This document shows positions 6,651-12,328 of a stretch of 14,278 bases of DNA, one piece after another. The notes beneath the pieces are model-generated. The model made no database searches. It saw nothing but the letters and a program-made list of their open reading frames with translations, and was not told where the DNA came from. The first letter of the stretch is position 1. The number at the start of each line of letters is the position of its first letter. The translations under genes and the position numbers were made by a program. This DNA is from Patescibacteria group bacterium (GTDB lineage: Bacteria > Patescibacteria > Microgenomatia > Daviesbacterales > UBA10151): contig JAMDBX010000058.1 of NCBI GenBank assembly GCA_023487645.1, positions 1 to 14,278 of the forward strand, in the 5' to 3' direction.

Positions 6651-7237
6651 ATATGGGCAAAACTGTCCGGAATGCCTTTACCTTAGTTGAGCTTTTAGTA
6701 GTTATAGCAATTATTGCTATAACTAGCATTTATGCACTAGCAAACTATAGTGGTTTCGGTGAAGACCAAAATTTAAAAAATGCAGTCTTAGATTTTCAGA
6801 ACCAGCTTCGTTTAGCTCAAACCAATGCTACTACTAATTCAGCATGTGCCAGTAATCAATTTGGTACTACCTGGCAGGTTTATTTCTCAAATGATCTTAT
6901 TACGACTAACTTAAATTGCCAGTTGTTACCTTCTCCGCTTTCCTTTCCCCTCCCCTCTCCTACGCCTGCTCTGACTACCAAAAAAACCTTTAAATTAGGG
7001 GCAAATATTACAATACAATCCATAACCGGAGAATGTGGTATGGTTTCCAGCTGTTCATACTGTCCCAGTGCTCCGCCGCTTACTGCATTTGCCGTAAGAT
7101 TTGATCCTCTTACTGGTAAGATAAATATTGGAGACGATGCGCGATGTACTTCACTCACCATTACGCTGCGGAATACCAAAACCACAAATACAAAATCTTT
7201 AATTATTGAACAGGGAGGCAAGATTTATGTCCAATGA
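6617..7237 (+). CDS. GspH/FimT-like pseudopilin
   Basis: A prepilin of up to 206 residues. The processing site is A20|F21TLVE25, with Ala rather than Gly at -1, which prepilin peptidases tolerate in some substrates. The helix LLVVIAIIAITSIYALANY leads to LKNAVLDFQNQLRLAQTNA, the pattern of GspH/FimT pseudopilins. A pyrimidine-rich stretch (6938-6961) encodes a Pro/Ser linker (PSPLSFPLPSPTP) in the globular domain; several cysteines follow. The start is ambiguous: ATG at 6617 and 6638 both lie in heptamer repeats, and ATG at 6653, just outside them, would give an eight-residue leader. None has a clear Shine-Dalgarno. The end overlaps the next gene by 11 bp. Confidence 0.85.
   Translation: MYNEKYTMYNENMGKTVRNAFTLVELLVVIAIIAITSIYALANYSGFGEDQNLKNAVLDFQNQLRLAQTNATTNSACASNQFGTTWQVYFSNDLITTNLNCQLLPSPLSFPLPSPTPALTTKKTFKLGANITIQSITGECGMVSSCSYCPSAPPLTAFAVRFDPLTGKINIGDDARCTSLTITLRNTKTTNTKSLIIEQGGKIYVQ
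7213..7218 (+). promoter_or_regulatory. Ribosome binding site deciding the 7227 start
   Basis: GGGAGG lies 8 nt before ATG 7227. It favours that ATG over the in-frame TTG at 7206, which lies upstream of the site. Confidence 0.65.
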
Positions 7238-7790
7238 TCAGCTAGGTCAAAGTATTCTGGAAGTGGTAGTGGCAGCCACCGTGGGCATTTTAGTGGTGGC
7301 GGCTTTAGTTTTTGCCACGCTGTTTTCTTTAAGGGATGCTAATTTCGCTAAAGCTTCAGCCCAAGCCACTAAATTAGCTCAGGAAGGAATGGAAATGGTT
7401 AGAACAAGCAGGGATAGAGATGGAAGAATTGGAAATTTAACAGGCACTGCTAATTGTCCTGTATCCGGTAATCCTGTTTGTTCATGGAATGGGGATGCTT
7501 CTTGTAGCTCCATCTGGAGTTGCCAATTATATAATTCTTATGGTAGCGGAGGAAATGCCTATTTTAGGTTTAATTCTAGTGCTTCTGTTAATTTAGACTA
7601 TTTAACTACGCGTTCGGATATGCCAAGTAGTGCTGAAGACCTTCTTAATGGTAAATTTAAAAGGGTGATCATTCTATCAGATGATTCCACAAGTTATGCG
7701 ACCCAAAAAACAATTACCGTTATTGTTCAGTGGAGCGATACAACCGGAATACATGAATCAAGATTGATAACAATATTAAGAAAGCTTTGA
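7227..7790 (+). CDS. PilV-like minor pilin (first V-W-X triplet)
   Basis: 187 residues from the ATG preceded by GGGAGG. The leader is very short: MSNDQLG7|Q8SILE12, with Glu at +5, matching the KGQS-type prepilins common in CPR. The helix VVVAATVGILVVAALVFATLF is followed by AKASAQATKLAQEGMEMVRTSRD, the characteristic PilV-like continuation. The C-terminal half is Ser/Asn-rich with four cysteines and ends in a beta-strand region (KTITVIVQWSDTTG) typical of minor pilins. It overlaps the upstream gene by 11 bp. The next gene may start on the TTGA that contains its stop. It heads the first of two V-W-X sets. Confidence 0.85.
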   Translation: MSNDQLGQSILEVVVAATVGILVVAALVFATLFSLRDANFAKASAQATKLAQEGMEMVRTSRDRDGRIGNLTGTANCPVSGNPVCSWNGDASCSSIWSCQLYNSYGSGGNAYFRFNSSASVNLDYLTTRSDMPSSAEDLLNGKFKRVIILSDDSTSYATQKTITVIVQWSDTTGIHESRLITILRKL

Positions 7791-8485
7791 AGATAATGGT
7801 TCAATGTAAATTATTTATGGATCCCGACATTCGTCGGGATGACAAGGAAGATGGTTTCACCCTGGTGGAGGTTTTGGTAGCTATTGCTATAGTTTCTGTT
7901 ATCGGGGTAATAATTGTGGCAATTTTTGCCAGCACTTTGCGTGGCAGCAATAAAGCACAGATATTGGCAGTTATTAAACAAAATGGGCAGGCGGTACTGG
8001 AGGGTTTGGATAAAAGCATTAGAGGTTCTGATAATGTGGTATGTCCAAGCGCAGCCGGATCATCTGATACTTTAGTCATTGTGAAGGATGGTTGCTACAC
8101 CAGGTATCGATTTGTTGCTCCCAGTCCCAGCCCAAACCCGGTTCAAAATGGTCAGATTCAGGTTGATTATCCTCAGCCTAATCCGTCCGCTCCTTGCATG
8201 ATGAATTCTCCGGCGCCTTCACCGATGGATGTTGGGTCGTTTGTTAGTACTGTCTGTACAGACCCCATGCCTAGCCCAAATTCTTTAACTGATACCAATA
8301 CTCAGTTAGGTGTGTCGGTGGATAGATTAGCAGGTAGCAGCGGTTTATTTACCAGAAGTATTCAGTCGGGATCTAAAGATGGTGTGAGCATATCGTTTAT
8401 TATGAATCCGGGCGTGGCCGTGCCTCCGTCTTTGTCCGGTCAGATTGATTCGGTAATTTTCCAAACTACTATTCAACTAAGATGA
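7787..8485 (+). CDS. PilW-like minor pilin (first V-W-X triplet)
   Basis: Up to 232 residues. Processing is expected at DG23|F24TLVE28; the helix LVAIAIVSVIGVIIVAIFAST is followed by KQNGQAVLEGLDKSIRGSDNVV, as in PilW/GspJ-type proteins. The globular part has repeated Pro/Ser patches (PSPSPNP, SPAPSP, MPSPNS) resembling the linker of the GspH-like neighbour, possible sites of O-glycosylation (inference). TTG 7787 overlaps the preceding stop as TTGA; ATG at 7796 and ATG at 7817 are alternatives, the last giving a 13-residue leader. The leader is encoded by a palindromic repeat (7821-7840), so DPDIRRDD is probably not selected peptide sequence. It ends in an ATGA overlap with the next gene. Confidence 0.85.
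   Translation: MKIMVQCKLFMDPDIRRDDKEDGFTLVEVLVAIAIVSVIGVIIVAIFASTLRGSNKAQILAVIKQNGQAVLEGLDKSIRGSDNVVCPSAAGSSDTLVIVKDGCYTRYRFVAPSPSPNPVQNGQIQVDYPQPNPSAPCMMNSPAPSPMDVGSFVSTVCTDPMPSPNSLTDTNTQLGVSVDRLAGSSGLFTRSIQSGSKDGVSISFIMNPGVAVPPSLSGQIDSVIFQTTIQLR
7821..7840. repeat. Palindromic repeat within a prepilin leader
   Basis: ATCCCGAC (7821-7828) and GTCGGGAT (7833-7840) form a perfect 8-bp stem with a 4-nt loop. The encoded DPDIRRDD peptide is the kind produced when dispersed palindromic repeats of this type insert in coding sequence in various bacteria. Only one copy is present in the window, so membership of a genomic family is inference. Confidence 0.6.
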
Positions 8486-9426
8486 ACTACGGTTATAATG
8501 GATATATGAAGGATCAAAAAGGCCAAATTATTCTGCTGCTGATTTTGGTCATGACGGTCGCTTTGGCTATCGGTTTATCAGTGATCCAGCGTTCTCTTTC
8601 GGATATCTCCACGGCTTCCAAAGTGGAGCAGTCTTCCAGAGCTTATTCTGCGGCAGAAGCAGGAATTGAAAAGGCTTTGGGAACTGGCTCTACGGCACCG
8701 TTTTCTTTGCCAAATAATTCACAAGTTACTGCCACTGATACAGGTTTAATCCCCGCGGTCCCCTCCTCCGGCCAGCAAGATCCTTTTGAGTTTCCTCCTT
8801 TGGCAAAGGAGGAAACTGCCCATGTTTGGCTGGCTGATCTGAATGATTCCACCCATAATCCTCCAGCACAGTTTTACAGACAAAGCAGTATAAATGTGTA
8901 TTGGGGAGATGCGGCGGCCGCCATCAAAGGAGACAAGTCTGCTTTGGAATTAACAGTGGTTTATTATGATCCTTCAAGTACCACTTATAAAAATTCAAAA
9001 ATTTTTTTGGAGAGTGATACAGGAAGAGTTGCCTCTAATAGTTTTACTGATAATAGTGCTAATTGCACTAATAGTATTCCTTTAATATATGCTGATGGTA
9101 GCTCCAGCCCTTATACTTATGCATGTCAAAGAAATATTTCCTTTGCTTCCTTGCAACCTCCTATACCGGTTAATGCTCAACTGATGTTAATCCGGGCGAG
9201 ACTGCTTTATAACAGTACTTTCCAGCCTTTTGCGGTTCAGGCTATAACTTGCCCTGTCGGCACTGCTGATTGCCGGGATTACTCTATTCCTCCTCAAGCC
9301 AGATCCCTGACTGCTATCGGGACTTCCGGGACTACCCAAAGGAAAGTTAAGCTGTTTCAGGTACAAAAGGTAGTTCCCCCTTATTTTGACTATGCCATCT
9401 TTTCCTCAGGGGCGATAAGTAAATGA
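8482..9426 (+). CDS. PilX-like minor pilin, short form (first V-W-X triplet)
   Basis: 314 residues starting on an ATGA overlap (ATG at 8506 is an alternative). The N terminus KDQKG14|QIILLLILVMTVALAIGLSVIQRS, then ASKVEQSSRAYSAAEAGIEKAL, is the PilX N-terminal pattern; it lacks Glu at +5 (Leu19), as is usual for this subgroup. It then has a mostly beta region and a strand rich in K/V (QRKVKLFQVQKV). It ends at FDYAIFSSGAISK, the point where the paralogue at 10440-12242 (SFNYGMQIGNGG) continues into a long beta-helix. So this is a short form or a truncated copy. A 29-bp palindrome (8789-8817) lies within the coding sequence. It overlaps the next gene as ATGA. Confidence 0.8.
   Translation: MNYGYNGYMKDQKGQIILLLILVMTVALAIGLSVIQRSLSDISTASKVEQSSRAYSAAEAGIEKALGTGSTAPFSLPNNSQVTATDTGLIPAVPSSGQQDPFEFPPLAKEETAHVWLADLNDSTHNPPAQFYRQSSINVYWGDAAAAIKGDKSALELTVVYYDPSSTTYKNSKIFLESDTGRVASNSFTDNSANCTNSIPLIYADGSSSPYTYACQRNISFASLQPPIPVNAQLMLIRARLLYNSTFQPFAVQAITCPVGTADCRDYSIPPQARSLTAIGTSGTTQRKVKLFQVQKVVPPYFDYAIFSSGAISK
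8789..8817. repeat. Perfect 13-bp inverted repeat within the PilX-like gene
   Basis: AGTTTCCTCCTTT (8789-8801) and its exact complement (8805-8817) are separated by GGC. It encodes EFPPLAKEET at about residues 102-111. A perfect 13-bp stem with a 3-nt loop is very unlikely by chance in 14 kb and resembles dispersed REP-like elements; only one copy is in the window. Confidence 0.75.
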
Positions 9427-9854
9427 AGAAAAAAGAAGGCGGATTTTCTTTGATTGAATCGTTATTGGCTATCGTGGTAATTGGTTCGGCGGTTTTTTTA
9501 TTGGCCAATATCCCCAACGCTTTGGTGCTGGTGGGTAAAAGTCAGCATATGAGTTTAGCCAGGGAAATAGCGGTCAAGCAAATTGAGGACAAGAGAACGG
9601 TTAAATATATCAACATACCGCTCGGCAGTACCCCGATTGCTGATTCGCGATTAAGTTCGTTACCTCAAGGAAGCGGAACGGTAGTGGTGGGAATAGAAAC
9701 ATCGCCGGGAGTATGGGCAAATTGCGAGACTTCTGTTTGTACAAACGGAGAGTCTATTAAGCAAGTCACAGTTACGGTTAACTGGCAGGATAATAATAAA
9801 CCCCAAACCTTAACATTAAAAACCATGATTGGAGAAGGAGGGATAAACCAATAA
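9423..9854 (+). CDS. PilV-like minor pilin (second V-W-X triplet)
   Basis: 143 residues beginning on an ATGA overlap with the previous gene. The leader MKKKEGG7|F8SLIE12 is canonical with Glu at +5, and the helix SLLAIVVIGSAVFLLANIPNALVL follows. The globular part is short, with two cysteines close together (ANCETSVC) and a final beta-strand (VTVTVNWQDNNKPQTLTLKT) closely matching the end of the PilV-like protein at 7227, supporting a triplet duplication. The stop TAA (9852-9854) overlaps the presumed ATA start of the next gene, and an AGGAGG sits near its 3' end. Confidence 0.85.
   Translation: MKKKEGGFSLIESLLAIVVIGSAVFLLANIPNALVLVGKSQHMSLAREIAVKQIEDKRTVKYINIPLGSTPIADSRLSSLPQGSGTVVVGIETSPGVWANCETSVCTNGESIKQVTVTVNWQDNNKPQTLTLKTMIGEGGINQ
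9836..9841 (+). promoter_or_regulatory. Perfect Shine-Dalgarno pointing to an ATA codon
   Basis: AGGAGG lies 9 nt before ATA 9851, normal spacing for a start codon. No ATG, GTG or TTG is in range in the frame of the downstream prepilin. Confidence 0.65.
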
Positions 9855-10447
9855 AATATCAAATATCAAATATCAAATATCAAAAAGGACTAACCTTTAT
9901 AGAAGTCTTGGTGGCCTTGGGGATAGCTGTAACGGCAAGTATACTGCTGGTGGTAATTATCACAAACAGCGCCGGGATATTTTATCAGCAGTCTTCCCAG
10001 ATTCAGGAAGGTTTAAATATTAATGATGCTCTGGCAGCGATCCGCAACAACGTTAAGTTGGCAAGCTCAGTGGCTGCCTCCTATACAAGTGGTTCAACGA
10101 CTTATACCACCAGCGCCAGCCAACTGGTTTTGAAGGTATCCTCGATAGATTCCTCCGGTAATATAATTGCCAATGCTTATGATTTTATGGTTATTTATAC
10201 TGACCAAAAGATTTTGCATTACAAGGTTTTTCCGAATTCTTCAAGTTTCAGGAAATCAGCAGATAGGATTTTTTCCAATAGTGTTGACAGTTTGAGTTTT
10301 CAGTATCTTAACTCGGCTATTCCGCCGGTCGAGGTCTCTCCTACTCAGGCGGTAAAAATCAGGACGACTTTAATATTGAAGCAGAAAAATGGCATAAACA
10401 CTGAAACCAATACTGCAGTATCGGAGGTAAATTTGAGGAATGATTAA
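9851..10447 (+). CDS. PilW-like minor pilin with an apparently non-canonical ATA start (second V-W-X triplet)
   Basis: The prepilin signature KG13|L14TFIE18VLVALGIAV lies upstream of the first conventional start (TTG 9908), which would begin inside the signal helix and make a non-functional prepilin. The frame is open back to 9800 with no ATG/GTG/TTG. The best candidate is ATA 9851, 9 nt after AGGAGG and overlapping the upstream stop as ATAA, giving 198 residues. After the helix, NINDALAAIRNNVKLASSVA and a Ser/Thr-rich beta domain match PilW/GspJ-like proteins. The leader is encoded by four AAATATC heptamers. Alternatives are AUA initiation, translation coupled from the upstream gene, an assembly error, or a decaying gene; the intact 198-codon frame argues against decay. 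Confidence 0.7.
   Translation: MKYQISNIKYQKGLTFIEVLVALGIAVTASILLVVIITNSAGIFYQQSSQIQEGLNINDALAAIRNNVKLASSVAASYTSGSTTYTTSASQLVLKVSSIDSSGNIIANAYDFMVIYTDQKILHYKVFPNSSSFRKSADRIFSNSVDSLSFQYLNSAIPPVEVSPTQAVKIRTTLILKQKNGINTETNTAVSEVNLRND
9854..9881 (+). repeat. Four perfect tandem copies of heptamer AAATATC
   Basis: Copies lie at 9854-9860, 9861-9867, 9868-9874 and 9875-9881 without mismatch. They follow immediately on the upstream stop and encode the prepilin leader (KYQISNI, repeating every 21 bp). A change of one copy would shift the frame. Confidence 0.9.
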
Positions 10448-12242
10448 TTTTTCTGGCTATCTAAAGGATCAGTCTGGGCAGATTTTAATTCTGACCTTTG
10501 CGGCTTTGGGAATTGCGCTTTTTACAGTGCTGTTTGTTATTGCCGGCTCCCAAGTTTATTTCCAAAATGCCCAGTATTCTTACCGGTCCGAGTCAGCCAT
10601 GGCAATAGCTGAGGCCGGAGTTGACAAGGCTTTGGCTTCTTTAAATAAGACCGGCGGCAGTTATAACGGTGAAGCTGAAACTAGTTTTGGTGAGGGATCG
10701 TATTCTGTAATAGTGACTGATAAAGATGCAGCCACTAAAATTTTGCAGGTCACCGGTTATATTCCCAATAAAGCCAACCCTAAAGTAAAACGGACAATTA
10801 CCATACAAGCTTCAAAAGGCGAAGGTCTTTCCTTTAATTATGGCATGCAAATTGGCAATGGGGGTTTGCAGATGGGAAATACCAATACTATCAAGGGTTC
10901 TATTTACTCAAACGGCAATATCTTAGGAGGAGATGGTAATACATTTACCGGTGATGTTTATATAGCCGGAGCTAGCCAACCAACTGCTGATCAGCAAAGT
11001 GATTGTATTGATGCAAATTGTCAGGATTATATCTTTGGGAAAAATGTAGGAGGAGAAAATCGTCAGGACGTGGCTCAGAGCTTTAGGCCTTTTGTTGATG
11101 GGATATTAAATAAAGTTTCCTTAAAGCTTAAAAAGGTTGGAACACCAGCTAATCCCACGGTCAGGATTATGGCTGATTCCAGCGGTAAGCCAAACAAAAA
11201 TACAATTTTAGCAACTGGGACGTTATCAGCTAATTTAGTAACAAATCAATATAGTTTTGTAGATGTAACATTCAGCACGTCACCTAATTTAAACAATGGT
11301 ACTCCCTATTGGATTATGATTCATTCTCAATCATTAGATAACTCAAACTATTGGGTTTGGTCGCTTGATTTAGCTGGAAGCTACACTCAAGGCGCTGCCA
11401 AGTGGTCTGCCAGCTGGCAGGCGGGTAGCCCGGTTTGGACTGGCATTTCCGGGGATCTGGGGTTCCAGACTTACATGGGAGGTGCACCGACATCACTAAA
11501 TTTAACTAATGGCTCAGCGGTTAATGGTAGTGTCCATGCCAATACCGTTACCGGCAATATGACTATTTCCAAGGATGCTTATTATCAAACCCTGGGTCCT
11601 TCTGTCACGGTTTCCGGTACTAAATATCCGGGATCTACCGATCCTGCTCCGGCTGTTTTCCCTATTTCTGATGCCAACATTACTGATTGGAAAAACCAGG
11701 CTGCTGCAGCCGGGATTACAAACGGAAATGTTTCAGGCTGCCCGTCAACTCTTGGCCCGGGTGAGATAAACGGTAATGTATCTTTGGGAAACAGCTGTAA
11801 CATTAAAGTCTTTTCCCCTGTTTGGATTACAGGGGCCTTAAATGTGGGTAACAGTACTAGGTTTATGCTTGATTCAAGCTTTGGAGCAGGTTCAGGCATG
11901 ATTATTGTAGACGGAAAAACAATTTTAGGTAATTCAGTTGATTTTGCAGGATCGGGAACCTCCGGTAGTTACCTAATGTTGCTTTCTACCTATAACTCGG
12001 TTTTAAATGGCGGAGTAGAAGCGATTGATAGTGGTAATTCTTCTTTCAGCGGAATTATCTATGCCCCTTATGGAAAGGTGGAATTGGCAAATGGTTCGAG
12101 CTTTAATGAACTGACAGCTTGGGAGATTGATTTGGGTAATGTTTCTACGCTTACTTACCAATCAGGCCTTGCTTCGACATTTTTCTCATCAGGGCCGGCC
12201 GGCTCATTCTCCTTGGTTAAGGGAACATACCAGGTAAGATAG
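10440..12242 (+). CDS. Large PilX-like minor pilin with beta-helix and inserted domain, probable tip adhesin (second V-W-X triplet)
   Basis: 600 residues. The N terminus KDQSG13|QILILTFAALGIALFTVLFVIAG and SESAMAIAEAGVDKALASL match the PilX-like protein at 8482. From about 130 the sequence turns into Gly/Asn/Ser repeats (GNTNTIKGSIYSNGN; later VNGSVHANTVTGN, INGNVSLGNSC, FSGIIYAPYGKVELANGSS) typical of right-handed beta-helix/DUF7305-like domains. A different domain, about 185-348, interrupts this: AQSFRPFVDGILNKVSLKL, NPTVRIMADSSG and PYWIMIHSQ resemble the choice-of-anchor/lectin-like beta-sandwich domains of surface proteins. C189 and C194 precede it. As the last and largest minor pilin it is a candidate tip adhesin. 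It overlaps the upstream gene by 8 bp. Its stop lies in a heptamer tract. Confidence 0.8.
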   Translation: MINFSGYLKDQSGQILILTFAALGIALFTVLFVIAGSQVYFQNAQYSYRSESAMAIAEAGVDKALASLNKTGGSYNGEAETSFGEGSYSVIVTDKDAATKILQVTGYIPNKANPKVKRTITIQASKGEGLSFNYGMQIGNGGLQMGNTNTIKGSIYSNGNILGGDGNTFTGDVYIAGASQPTADQQSDCIDANCQDYIFGKNVGGENRQDVAQSFRPFVDGILNKVSLKLKKVGTPANPTVRIMADSSGKPNKNTILATGTLSANLVTNQYSFVDVTFSTSPNLNNGTPYWIMIHSQSLDNSNYWVWSLDLAGSYTQGAAKWSASWQAGSPVWTGISGDLGFQTYMGGAPTSLNLTNGSAVNGSVHANTVTGNMTISKDAYYQTLGPSVTVSGTKYPGSTDPAPAVFPISDANITDWKNQAAAAGITNGNVSGCPSTLGPGEINGNVSLGNSCNIKVFSPVWITGALNVGNSTRFMLDSSFGAGSGMIIVDGKTILGNSVDFAGSGTSGSYLMLLSTYNSVLNGGVEAIDSGNSSFSGIIYAPYGKVELANGSSFNELTAWEIDLGNVSTLTYQSGLASTFFSSGPAGSFSLVKGTYQVR

Positions 12243-12320
12243 GGTTTAGGGTATAGCGTTTAGGGTATAGCGTTTAGGGTATAGTTTGTTTTAGAATAAT
12301 TTTAGGCTAGTTACTAGATC
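12237..12320 (+). repeat. Heptamer array between the minor-pilin genes and pilM
   Basis: In one 7-bp phase the words are AGATAGG, GTTTAGG, GTATAGC, GTTTAGG, GTATAGC, GTTTAGG, GTATAGT. Bases 12244-12284 are therefore nearly three copies of a 14-mer. In the same phase further along come TTTTAGG (12300), CTAGTTA (12307) and CTAGATC (12314). The stop codon of the large minor pilin (TAG, 12240-12242) is inside the first word. No clear promoter is seen in the gap, though each GTATAG word offers a -10-like TATAG. Confidence 0.75.
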
Positions 12321-12328
12321 CTGCTCGT

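Noticed and set aside
6938..6961. 24-nt uninterrupted pyrimidine run in the GspH-like gene, tested as another heptamer array
   Set aside because: It does not divide into consistent 7-bp words; it is explained by Ser/Pro/Leu codons of a linker.
8252..8263. Perfect 12-bp palindrome GTCTGTACAGAC in the PilW-like gene
   Set aside because: Short enough to be chance and with no context suggesting an operator.
9908..10447. Conventional TTG start for the second PilW-like gene
   Set aside because: It would begin inside the prepilin signal helix after FIEV, removing the cleavage site and Glu at +5 that are clearly encoded upstream.
10284..10625. TTGACA/TTGACAAG matches within minor-pilin genes as internal promoters
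   Set aside because: They lie in coding sequence with no suitable -10 partner or gene start nearby.
11407..11420. Perfect 14-bp palindrome CTGCCAGCTGGCAG in the adhesin-like gene
   Set aside because: About one perfect 14-bp palindrome is expected by chance in 14 kb, and the codons fit the protein normally.
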